Source: Actinophytocola sp050699935 (lineage in GTDB: Bacteria; Actinomycetota; Actinomycetes; Mycobacteriales; Pseudonocardiaceae). Taken from it: 64,000 nucleotides of DNA. The notes beneath the pieces are model-generated. The model was not told the origin of the DNA and searched no databases. It worked only from the letters and a program-made list of their open reading frames with translations. The DNA lies in NCBI RefSeq assembly GCF_050699935.1, contig NZ_JBOHGB010000010.1:24825-88824 (forward strand), given 5' to 3'. The position numbers were made by a program, and so were the translations under genes. Shown piece after piece: positions 7,158-15,084 of the stretch. Positions within the stretch are counted from its first letter, which is position 1. Each line of letters opens with the position of its first letter.

Positions 7158-8366
7158 ATGAAAGTCGTGATCTGCGGTGCCGGGATCACCGGTCTCACGC
7201 TGGCGAACCGGTTGCCGGCGCTCGGCGCCGAGGTCGTGTTGCTCGAGCGGGCCGCCGGTCCGCGCGATCAGGGTTACATGATGGACTTCTTCGGACCGGG
7301 CCTGGACGCGCTGGAGGCGATGGGACTGATGCCAGCCGTCGAGGAGGAGTCCTACCACATCGAGGAGGCGAGCCTGGTCGACGAAGAAGGGCGGCGGCGT
7401 GCCGGGGTGCGACTCGCGCAGTTCGCGAACGGTCGGTTGCTCGACATCATGCGGCCCGACCTCGAGCGTGTGCTGCGTGACCACCTTCCGCCGCGGGTCG
7501 ACCTGCGCTTCGGCACCGGCCCAGTGCGAGTGGCCGAGCGTGATGGCGGCGTGCGGGTGGAACTGGACGGCGGCGATATGCTCGACGCCGACCTACTCGT
7601 CGGCGCGGACGGCATCCACTCGACGGTTCGCCGCCTGGTGTTTGGCGACGAAGCGCGCTTCGTCCGCCACCTCGGCTTCCACACCGCCGCATTCGTCGTC
7701 GACGCCCCGGACATCCATGCCGTCGTGCAGAACCGGGTTCATCTCACCGACTCGGTCGGCTGCCAGATGGGCTTCTACGGTCTGCGCGACGGCCGGGTCG
7801 CGACGTTCGCCGTGCACCGGAGCACGGACACCGCGCTGCCGCACGACCTCCGCGCCGCGGTGCGGGCCGCCTATGCCGGGCTGGGCTGGGTCGTGCCCAT
7901 GGCGCTCGACCGGTGCCCGCCGTCGGCGGAGATCTACTACGACCTGGTCGCGCAGATCGAGATGCCGCGCTGGAGCCGGAGACGGGTGGCCCTCGTGGGC
8001 GACGCCTGCTACGCGGTGTCGCTGCTCGCCGGCCAGGGCGCATCGCTCGGTGTGGCGGGGGCGTTCGTACTCGCCGACCAGCTGGCCCGGGCACCGTCAA
8101 TCGACGCCGCGCTGGCCTCCTACGAGCGGCTGTGGCGACCGGTGGCCGAGGACAAGCAGCGGGCCGGCCGGGCCGGCGCGCGGTGGTTCCTGCCGGCCAC
8201 CCCCGGACAGCGGCGGATCCGGCGCGCCGCGCTGCGGATGGCGCGGTTGCCCGTGCTCGACCGTCTCGTCGCGGCTATCGTGGCCGGCAAGTCCACCGCA
8301 CTCATCAGAAACCTGCGGGACAGCGCGTCGCACCCGGTCACCGAGCGGGAGAGTGGAGAACGGTGA
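7158..8366 (+). CDS. Class A FAD-dependent monooxygenase (PHBH/TetX type)
   Basis: A 402-residue flavoprotein hydroxylase. It shows the N-terminal GAGITGL dinucleotide motif, an LLVGADGIHSTVR segment holding the conserved DG motif near the middle, and the VALVGDACYAVSLLAGQGASLG element that binds the FAD ribityl/phosphate. The C-terminal helix is basic. GGGAG lies seven bases before the ATG. It follows the hydrolase and shares the promoter facing TetR, so it may act with the hydrolase on an aromatic or antibiotic-like compound. The substrate is not predictable. The longer upstream open frame is hydrolase sequence. Confidence 0.88.
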   Translation: MKVVICGAGITGLTLANRLPALGAEVVLLERAAGPRDQGYMMDFFGPGLDALEAMGLMPAVEEESYHIEEASLVDEEGRRRAGVRLAQFANGRLLDIMRPDLERVLRDHLPPRVDLRFGTGPVRVAERDGGVRVELDGGDMLDADLLVGADGIHSTVRRLVFGDEARFVRHLGFHTAAFVVDAPDIHAVVQNRVHLTDSVGCQMGFYGLRDGRVATFAVHRSTDTALPHDLRAAVRAAYAGLGWVVPMALDRCPPSAEIYYDLVAQIEMPRWSRRRVALVGDACYAVSLLAGQGASLGVAGAFVLADQLARAPSIDAALASYERLWRPVAEDKQRAGRAGARWFLPATPGQRRIRRAALRMARLPVLDRLVAAIVAGKSTALIRNLRDSASHPVTERESGER

Positions 8367-8501
8367 CGTACGTGCGACGGCGCGGGCACTCGGCGGCGGG
8401 TAGCTCAGTGCGCCTCAACGGGAATCGAGGTGTACCCGGCGACGAGCGGGTCGGCACTTTCCGAACCGAGGTCGGTGGTCGGCGCCCTATCATGCGAGCC
8501 C

Positions 8502-9164
8502 GTGGGGCGATGGGAGCGTCGGGGCAACGACCTGGCACAGGCGATCGAGGACCGGGCGGACGTTCCGGTTCTCGTCGCCGCGTTGATGTCGGTGCCCGCG
8601 GTGTTCCTCACCATGACCAGCGGCATCTGGGCCATCGTCGGCGCGGTGCTGAACACGGCCTCAGGCGTGACGCTGATCGGCGAGTCGGTGCTGCTGCTTC
8701 TGGTCAGCCGCGAGCGGCTCAGATGGATTCGCGAACACCGGGCCGAGCTCATGCTCGCGGTGGCGACGGTGCCCGCTGTGGTGCTGGTCGTGGGACCGGT
8801 GCAGATCTTTCGCCTGGTCATCTTCCTCTCCGCGGTCCGGCTCCTGAGGGTACGACGCATCCTGGGCGCCGCGGACGTGATCAGTCGGCGGGCTCGCCTG
8901 TCGCGCCGCCATCGCAAGCTCGTTCTCCTGGCCGTCACCGGCATCGCGGCGGTGTTCGTGGCCGTAGTGCTGTTCGACCCGAGGTCGCCCAGCCACCGGG
9001 TGGCCGACTGGATGGCCCGGCACCTCGGCCTGGCGCCGACGGTCGTCACAGTCCTGCTCGTAGTGATCATCGTGATCGGTGCGTGGCTGCTCGAGCGGGC
9101 ATACTGGCTCATCGCCTACCTCGTGCAGCGCCGCGGGAACAAGGCTGTGCCCGCCGAGGAGTGA
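8502..9164 (+). CDS. Ion-channel-like multi-pass membrane protein
   Basis: About 220 residues with four or five hydrophobic helices. The third and fourth resemble the voltage-sensor part of channels, with an arginine-rich FRLVIFLSAVRLLRVRRILG segment. It ends with another transmembrane helix and a short basic tail. No selectivity filter of the TVGYG type is visible, so a complete ion channel is not shown. The GTG at 8502 is preferred because TATCAT lies eight bases upstream, as in leaderless actinobacterial transcripts; an in-frame ATG at 8430 is the alternative. The function is not assigned. Confidence 0.6.
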   Translation: MGRWERRGNDLAQAIEDRADVPVLVAALMSVPAVFLTMTSGIWAIVGAVLNTASGVTLIGESVLLLLVSRERLRWIREHRAELMLAVATVPAVVLVVGPVQIFRLVIFLSAVRLLRVRRILGAADVISRRARLSRRHRKLVLLAVTGIAAVFVAVVLFDPRSPSHRVADWMARHLGLAPTVVTVLLVVIIVIGAWLLERAYWLIAYLVQRRGNKAVPAEE

Positions 9165-9239
9165 GCCCACGGCCTCCTAGCGCAGCGACTGTGTCGGTCG
9201 CGATACGGTCCGGGTTGGCCGTCGATCGTGGGAGGCGCG

Positions 9240-9917
9240 ATGACCGAGCAGCCCGAACCGCCGGACATGGATTTCGAGGAGGTCTACCGCGACCGAGCCG
9301 ACGGCAGGGGTGTCCCGTGGGACATCGGGGAGCCGCAGCCGGCGCTCGCCGAGCTGGTGGACATGGGCTGGTGCCGCGGGCGAATCCTCGACATCGGTTG
9401 TGGCACCGGGGAATTGGGCCTGGCGCTCGCCGCTCGGGGGCACTCGGTCACCGGTGTCGATCTGGCGTCGAGTGCTATCGCGCGGGCGCGGCACAAGGCG
9501 GCGGAGCGCGGACTGGAGGTCGAGTTCGTCGTCGCGGACGCCACCGAGCTGGGCTATGACGGGTCGTTCGACACCGTGGTGGACAGCGGACTGCTGCACT
9601 GCTTGCGGCCCTCGGCGCAGCGGCGGTACCTGGAGGTGCTAGGCCGGATCTGCCGGCCGGGTGGTCGGGTGGCCGTGCTGTGCTTTGCCGACGTGCCCCG
9701 CGCACGTACCCCGGACCGCGGCCGGCTCACCGAACGCGGGTTGCAGGAGCTGTTCACCGATGGCTGGGACGTCGAGGCGCTCGAGGCCGCCGAGATCGTC
9801 GGCTTGCTCGGCGACGGTCTCGGTGAGATGAGCGCCTGGCCCCGGGACAGCAAGGGACGCACTCCGATGACCGGTTGGCGACTCCGGGCCGGCCGCGCCG
9901 AGGCACGCCCTCGGTGA
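9240..9917 (+). CDS. SAM-dependent class I methyltransferase
   Basis: A 225-residue Rossmann methyltransferase. Motif I is ILDIGCGTGELGLALAARGH, followed by the acidic strand end VTGVDLASSAI, FVVADATEL (motif II) and GGRVAVLCFAD (motif III). The W-D-I-G-E-P-Q-P entry is characteristic of thiopurine/halide-type methyltransferase-like proteins common in actinobacteria. The ATG at 9240 follows GGGAGG. The gene is monocistronic as far as can be seen. The substrate is unknown. Confidence 0.85.
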   Translation: MTEQPEPPDMDFEEVYRDRADGRGVPWDIGEPQPALAELVDMGWCRGRILDIGCGTGELGLALAARGHSVTGVDLASSAIARARHKAAERGLEVEFVVADATELGYDGSFDTVVDSGLLHCLRPSAQRRYLEVLGRICRPGGRVAVLCFADVPRARTPDRGRLTERGLQELFTDGWDVEALEAAEIVGLLGDGLGEMSAWPRDSKGRTPMTGWRLRAGRAEARPR

Positions 9918-9957
9918 AGATCGTCTTCGCGGTGTAGGTGGCGTTACGCTGAGGTAC

Positions 9958-11295
9958 ATGTACCGGCCGGGGTGGTGGAACTTCCTACTGGGTCTGCGAC
10001 CGGTGCAGCGCATGGTGACGCAGGAGATCAGCGAGGCCGTGGACCGGGCGTTCGAGCGGTCCGCGGAGGGCCGGCGCGCGATGCGGCGGGCGGCGGACCG
10101 GCGCGAGGCCGCACTCGAGCGGGAGGCCACCAAGCTGCGGCAGGACATCGCCGTCCTCGCCAGCCGGGCCGTCGAGTCGGAACGTCGCACGGCCGAGGTG
10201 GCGCGCCGGGCGGCCGAGTTGAAGCGCCACGTCGCCTCTCTCCGCGACGAGAACGAGCGCCTCTCGGCGGAGAATGCCGACCTGACTCGACGAAGTGAAG
10301 TCCTCCGAAAGCGTGCGACCGCCCGGGACGCCCGCCGCTGGGCCGACATTCTGAGCCCGGAGAACGTCCCGGTCCGCCAGCACGCCGGCGGTTCGGACTC
10401 CGGCGCCGAATGCGACGTGTTCGCCTGCCTGGACTGCGGCTCGATGCTGATCCTGCAAGCCCCGGCCGACGACGAGCCCAGCTGGCACCGCCCAACCGGC
10501 GAGGGCTGCGACACGTGCGCCGACCTCCCGTGCTCGCGGCCTCCCGGGCGGTCCGTCGCAGAACCACCCGCGGTGGTGGAAACGGACCTGCCGGTGCCGG
10601 GCACACGCGAGGAACGCGTGGACATCGCCGCGGAACTGGTGGCGGGCCTGGCGAAGAACTCTCCCGTCGAGGTAGCGGCCGACGCGTATGCCAAGAAGGC
10701 GGCGGCGCTCACCCGCGACGTGCTGGAGCGAATCTCGCCAACGCAATCCTCGAGCCTCGACACCGTGGCCGGCGGCCTGGACAAGGTCTCGGACACGGTG
10801 CGATCGGGCATCGCGTGGTGCGGCACGGAGTTGTTGGGCATGCCGGACTTCCTCGGCAAAGTCCTAGGCCACGTCGTGTCGGAGTTGGTCACGGATCCCC
10901 TGCACTTGAAGGAGGTGGCCCGAGCAATTCGCGTGGTCGACACGGTCGCGTGCGCCCTGGAGGGCGACCTGAGCAAGTGCGCGAGCCTCCGCCACCTGGC
11001 GATCATGGATCTGGGCCAGGCCGAGTTGGCCGATTATCTGAAAGAGATCGCCAAGGACCCCGAGCTGGCCTACCAACTGAACGAGATCACCAAAGACCTG
11101 GCCGAAGTCAACCTGGCCGAACGCCTCAAGGAAGCCCTGGTCGCGGCGATAGCCCTACACAAACCAACCGAACTGGCCAAACCAGTAGAACAACCCGCCC
11201 CGGTCAGGAAACCAGACCGCTGGTTCAAGCCCGAACCACCGGACGTCGACGGCCCCGCGCGACGGTGGCCCGGACGCGGCGTGCTCGGCCTCTAA
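9958..11295 (+). CDS. Coiled-coil protein with a cysteine cluster, unknown function
   Basis: 445 residues. The N-terminal 120 residues are a strongly charged heptad-rich coiled coil (for example AELKRHVASLRDENERLSAE). Residues about 155-185 carry CLDCGS and CDTCADLPC clusters that could bind zinc. The C-terminal half is helical, with amphipathic repeats containing KEIAKDPEL, NEITKDLAE and RLKEAL. No transmembrane segment or known catalytic motif was seen. GAGG lies three bases before the ATG. I do not recognise the family; a structural or partner-binding protein is the most that can be said. Confidence 0.7.
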   Translation: MYRPGWWNFLLGLRPVQRMVTQEISEAVDRAFERSAEGRRAMRRAADRREAALEREATKLRQDIAVLASRAVESERRTAEVARRAAELKRHVASLRDENERLSAENADLTRRSEVLRKRATARDARRWADILSPENVPVRQHAGGSDSGAECDVFACLDCGSMLILQAPADDEPSWHRPTGEGCDTCADLPCSRPPGRSVAEPPAVVETDLPVPGTREERVDIAAELVAGLAKNSPVEVAADAYAKKAAALTRDVLERISPTQSSSLDTVAGGLDKVSDTVRSGIAWCGTELLGMPDFLGKVLGHVVSELVTDPLHLKEVARAIRVVDTVACALEGDLSKCASLRHLAIMDLGQAELADYLKEIAKDPELAYQLNEITKDLAEVNLAERLKEALVAAIALHKPTELAKPVEQPAPVRKPDRWFKPEPPDVDGPARRWPGRGVLGL

Positions 11296-11336
11296 CGCTC
11301 GGCCGTGGCATGGACAGTCTACGTCGAATAGACACA

Positions 11337-11364
11337 TTGGACACTGCCAGTTGGACACTGCCAG
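11337..11364. repeat. 14-bp tandem duplication
   Basis: Two abutting copies of TTGGACACTGCCAG (11337-11350 and 11351-11364) lie in a non-coding gap just after the coiled-coil gene and beside the near-palindrome GTCTAC-n5-ATAGAC at 11317-11333. The function is unknown. Confidence 0.6.
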
Positions 11365-11449
11365 CCATGGCGGGGACGCGGAGTTCGGTGTCAGGCCGGG
11401 TCTCCGTCCGGTCGGCACGGCGGGTCGTAGGGGAGGTCCGGTAGGTAGG

Positions 11450-11720
11450 TGTGCCATTCGCGTTCGGTGATGGATCACCGGTCCGGGCGCAGACGTCGTC
11501 GGTGTCCCACAACCAGGTCCAACCGTCGATGACGCTGGCCGCCAGCAAATCCTTGGCCGGGTGAAAGGTCAGCTCGAAGATCCGGCGTGCCGGACCGGTG
11601 AGCGATCACCATGCCGTCCACACCACCGACCGCGTGTCGGTCGCCGGCCGCGAGCGCGGACAACGCCAGCGCGTAGACGGTCGCGCGCGAGGACACCGGC
11701 GGCAGCGTCCCGGCGCGGGT
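11450..11720 (-). pseudogene. WD40-repeat protein fragment
   Basis: The minus strand encodes pieces of beta-propeller blades in two frames. ALALSALAAGDRHAVGGVDG is in one, and ELTFHPAKDLLAASVIDG followed by WTWLWDTDD in the next, the classic WD40 blade pattern ending in W-D. No start, no further blades and no intact frame are seen. It is a leftover of a larger WD40 protein, possibly of an NTPase-WD40 regulator. Confidence 0.55.
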
Positions 11721-12381
11721 GAACCGCTTTCCCGACCGGGTGAGCAGCCGGACTCCGGCCCCGGCCGCGAACCCCGGTGCCCTGCCCGACGCCGGGACGC
11801 TCCTGCGGCGCGTCAACGACAACTTGCGTGCCAACGACATGCCCACCGTGGCCATGCTCGAGGTCTGCGACGAGACACGGTCGATGCCGTTGGGCGCCAC
11901 GGGAAAGGTGCTCAAGCGCCTGCTGCGGGAGCGCTACGCGCTGGCCGACGGTTCGCGGGCGGCGGCCAGGACGCCCACCGCGCATTTCGACGACATGACC
12001 TTCAACCACGCACCGGGCCAGGCATTGTTCTCGGCCATGCTGCCGTTCTTGCCCGACCCGCCCGCCGGCCGCGACCAGGTCTATGTCGTCCTGCCGTGGC
12101 GACCGCGGTGGCGGCTGCCGGCCATCGGCGTGCTCTTCGTGATCGCCGCCGTCGGTACCGCAACCAGCACCGAGGAGGACACCGCCGGCGGCGTCCTCGG
12201 CATGATCGGCCGCCTGGGGCTGCTGGCCGTCATCCTGCTGGCCTACTACCTGCGTGGTTCCCGAGTGGTCGCCGTCGACGTGCACACCGCCCGCGGCCTG
12301 CGCAAGGCCCGCTCGACCTGCTACCTGGCGGCGATCGGCGCGGCGGTCGGTCTCATCGTCCTGTACAGCATCGGCTTCTGA
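11719..12381 (+). CDS. Membrane protein with an acyl-CoA-ligase-like N-terminal scrap
   Basis: A 220-codon open frame. Residues about 30-75 resemble the extreme C-terminus of an AMP-forming acyl-CoA synthetase: the MPLGATGKVLKRLLRERY stretch contains the catalytic-lysine A10 motif. Residues about 120-220 form an unrelated membrane module with three hydrophobic helices (LPAIGVLFVIAAVG, LGLLAVILLAYYL, AAIGAAVGLIVLYS). The frame looks like a chimera created when a ligase gene was truncated against a membrane-protein gene. The real start of the membrane protein could be internal, near 11995 or later. Whether it is expressed is unknown. Confidence 0.5.
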   Translation: MNRFPDRVSSRTPAPAANPGALPDAGTLLRRVNDNLRANDMPTVAMLEVCDETRSMPLGATGKVLKRLLRERYALADGSRAAARTPTAHFDDMTFNHAPGQALFSAMLPFLPDPPAGRDQVYVVLPWRPRWRLPAIGVLFVIAAVGTATSTEEDTAGGVLGMIGRLGLLAVILLAYYLRGSRVVAVDVHTARGLRKARSTCYLAAIGAAVGLIVLYSIGF

Positions 12382-12432
12382 CGCCGGGAGAGATTGCTGG
12401 CGGGATTCCCGCAGGGAGCGAAGCGGTACCGG

Positions 12433-14217
12433 TCAGGCGATGCCGACGATCCGGTTCGTGTCCGAGTGCCAGGCGACGATCGCACCGGGTGCGAGTTCGA
12501 GTTCCGGATACTCACAGTACTGGTCGGCGTCGTGCCGTCCGAAGTGGATATTCGCACGCCGCGGTGGCGCACCATCCCACGGCGCGATCGACACCATGTT
12601 GCGGCACGCGTTCTCAGTGCTGAACCACTGGCCGAACCCGACGACCAGTTCGCCGGTGAACCACCGTTCCGAGGGGCCCCGCACGGATATCTCCCCAACC
12701 GCGCGGCTGCTTCCGGTGACGATCGTGGTGATCGTGTACGCGTCCGACACGGAGCCTTTTCCGGTCACCAGCCATTCCTTCGTGAACTCGACGATTTCGC
12801 CGGTCGGGAGCGCGGTGGCATCGAGGAGGACGTCACCGGTAGCCGCATCGGCCAGAAACCGGTCCTCCGCACCGGTTTCACTGTCGGTCCAACCGAAGGA
12901 GACGGCCGACCCGTCCGACGCCAGCTCGAGGAACTGGTCGATGTTCCAGCCGGGGCTGGTCCAGAAGTCTCCGTCGGGACCGCTGCCCTTTTGCGCGAGG
13001 GCGGGAACCTGCCGTTCGATGCTCCACCGCTCGGCACCGGTACGATCGTCCAGCGCGAGCAGTGTGACTGTGACGGTGACGTTCTCACTGCGCGGCTCCT
13101 TCGGTCCGCAGACCAACCCGAACAACACGACATCACGCCCGACCATCGGCTTGCCGGCCACGTCGCCGAATCGGCAGGTTTGCGGCTTTCGGTACTCCCA
13201 CAGGCGCTCGCCGCTGCGCAGGTCGTAGCCGCGGAACAGGCCTTCGTCGGGGTTACCGCCGAGCAGAACCCGGTTGGTCATCTCCATTCGAATCCCGCGG
13301 AACACGCCGCCTTCGGTGACTTCGTCGAAGCCGGCCTCCTCGCCGGTCATGGCATCCAGGCTGATGACCCTGACGCCTTCCACGTCCTCCACGGAGGAGT
13401 AGAAGCTGACCAGGAGAAACCTGCCGTCGGGACTGACGCCGAGCCCACTGGTACGAGATCCGGTGCGGCGGTAGTGCCAGCGTTCCTTGCCTGTCGTGCC
13501 ATCGATGGCGATCACGCCGTCGACGACCCGCACGGCCACGCCGGCACCGGCGGTAACCACCTCGTTCACCCGCTGGCCTTCCGGGGCCTCCCATGCCCAG
13601 GCCTGCCTGTGCGGGTCGGTCGGCACCGCGGCGGGCCGCACCGTGGCGGCGGTCGTGACGTCCAATGGCCCAATGTGGACAACGACAAGGGAGGCCAGCA
13701 CGGCGACGGCGACGACCAGCACGCCGGCACCGGCCCCGACAAGCCTCCGGCGCACGGTGGGCCCGGCAACTGCTCCTGGTGGGCTGAGCACCGCAAGCAG
13801 CAGCGCCGCGCAGAGCATCGCGGTGAACCCGATGGCGAACAGCATCGGTCCGAGCACCGGCAACCCGCTGGACAGGTTCTCCGAGGCGTCCCCGAACGAC
13901 CACCACGCCGGCCAGGCCAGAGCGGCGACCAGCAGCACGCACCAGCGGCGAAGACCGCGCCAGTGAGCTGGGTCAGCGCGGCCACGCAACGCGGCGACGG
14001 CGAGCGCCACCAGAAGTATCGCCAACACCACCACCATGGCCGTCAGCCACCCCGGCCGCCGCGGCACGGCAGGCTCCCGCGGCAGAAACATCGCGACGAT
14101 CACCGCGCTCGACCCGAGCACCAGCAGCGTCGCCGCCACCCAGCGCAGCATGCCTGCGAGCGGGGCCGGCGCCGGCTCCACGCTGGGCTCGGTCACCGGT
14201 GCGTCATCCTGATCCAT
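12433..14217 (-). CDS. Membrane-anchored PQQ-type beta-propeller protein
   Basis: 594 residues. The N-terminal 190 residues hold four or five transmembrane helices. The remainder is extracytoplasmic, with beta-propeller blades of the PQQ-like type recognisable from repeated GTTGKERW, LDAMTGEEAGF, YDLRSGERLWEY and LDDRTGAERW segments. The ATG at 14217 has GGGGGAC upstream; an in-frame start at 14238 is possible. It is probably a scaffold or sensor of unknown ligand; no dehydrogenase active site was seen. It is transcribed in the same direction as the downstream part of the two-component system but separated by about 190 bases. Confidence 0.78.
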   Translation of the reverse strand: MDQDDAPVTEPSVEPAPAPLAGMLRWVAATLLVLGSSAVIVAMFLPREPAVPRRPGWLTAMVVVLAILLVALAVAALRGRADPAHWRGLRRWCVLLVAALAWPAWWSFGDASENLSSGLPVLGPMLFAIGFTAMLCAALLLAVLSPPGAVAGPTVRRRLVGAGAGVLVVAVAVLASLVVVHIGPLDVTTAATVRPAAVPTDPHRQAWAWEAPEGQRVNEVVTAGAGVAVRVVDGVIAIDGTTGKERWHYRRTGSRTSGLGVSPDGRFLLVSFYSSVEDVEGVRVISLDAMTGEEAGFDEVTEGGVFRGIRMEMTNRVLLGGNPDEGLFRGYDLRSGERLWEYRKPQTCRFGDVAGKPMVGRDVVLFGLVCGPKEPRSENVTVTVTLLALDDRTGAERWSIERQVPALAQKGSGPDGDFWTSPGWNIDQFLELASDGSAVSFGWTDSETGAEDRFLADAATGDVLLDATALPTGEIVEFTKEWLVTGKGSVSDAYTITTIVTGSSRAVGEISVRGPSERWFTGELVVGFGQWFSTENACRNMVSIAPWDGAPPRRANIHFGRHDADQYCEYPELELAPGAIVAWHSDTNRIVGIA

Positions 14218-14409
14218 GGCCGTCCCCCTGGGTCGCATCGGGATCGCGACCCGTATGACCAGACGATCAACCGGGACGTTCCCCTCGGCTCGCTGAAGAA
14301 TTCCTGAAGGTGTCAGCGCGCGGTGCGCAACCAGTCGAGGACCACCGTCGCCGTCCAGGATTGTTGCCCGCTGCCACGGGGCTCGCCAGTCGGTTCATGC
14401 GGGGGCGTG

Positions 14410-15084
14410 TCATTCGTGGGGTTGGTCTCGGAGGAAGGCGAGTACGGCCGCGACCCTGCGGTGTACTGGCTGCTCGGCGAGTTCGAGCTTGCTGAAGATG
14501 GAGTTGACGTGTTTTTCCACGGTTGACGCGGACAGGTGCACTGCTTGCTCGATGCCGGCGTTGGTCTTGCCTTGGGCCATTTCGCGGAGCACGTCGAGTT
14601 CGCGTGGGGTCAGTGTGGCCAGTGGGGAGGGGGAGGTGCGGGTGCGTCTGGCGACAAGTGCTTCGACGATGAGTGAGTCGATCACCGAGCCGCCGCGGGA
14701 GACCTCGCGTAGCGCCCGGATCAGGTCTTCGACGTCGCCGAGTCGGTCCTTGAGCAGGTAGGCGAGGCCAGCCGTGCCGTCTCGGAACAGCGCGAAGGCG
14801 TAGCTCGCGTCGGTGTGCTGGGAGAGTACGGCCACGCCGGTACCGGGGTGTTCGGCCCGGATCGCGTGCGCGGCGTCGATGCCTTCCATGTGGTGACCGG
14901 GTGGCATCCGGATGTCGGTGAGGACAGCGTCCGGGCCTAGCCTGCGTACGGCGTCGCGCAGTTCGTCGGCGGTGCCGACCGCGGCCAGCACGTCCACGAC
15001 GCCCGTGTCCTCCAGGAGTCTTCTGGTGCCCTCCCGGACGAGGTAGTTGTCCTCAGCGATCACCACCCGGAGCCGCTCAGCCAT
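14410..15084 (-). CDS. NarL/LuxR-type two-component response regulator
   Basis: 224 residues. The receiver domain begins RVVIAEDNYLVREG (acidic pocket), with the phosphoacceptor aspartate in VLTDIRMPPG and the signalling lysine in YLLKDR. The C-terminal LuxR helix-turn-helix reads LTPRELDVLREMAQGKTNAGIEQ then SASTVEKHVNSIFSKLEL. Its start overlaps the end of the kinase gene by eight bases, so the pair is translationally coupled and cognate. Targets are unknown. Confidence 0.92.
   Translation of the reverse strand: MAERLRVVIAEDNYLVREGTRRLLEDTGVVDVLAAVGTADELRDAVRRLGPDAVLTDIRMPPGHHMEGIDAAHAIRAEHPGTGVAVLSQHTDASYAFALFRDGTAGLAYLLKDRLGDVEDLIRALREVSRGGSVIDSLIVEALVARRTRTSPSPLATLTPRELDVLREMAQGKTNAGIEQAVHLSASTVEKHVNSIFSKLELAEQPVHRRVAAVLAFLRDQPHE

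Noticed and set aside
9917..9929. GAAGA-tcg-TCTTC palindrome after the methyltransferase
   Set aside because: Short stem, no T-run and partly overlapping the stop codon; not enough for a terminator or operator.
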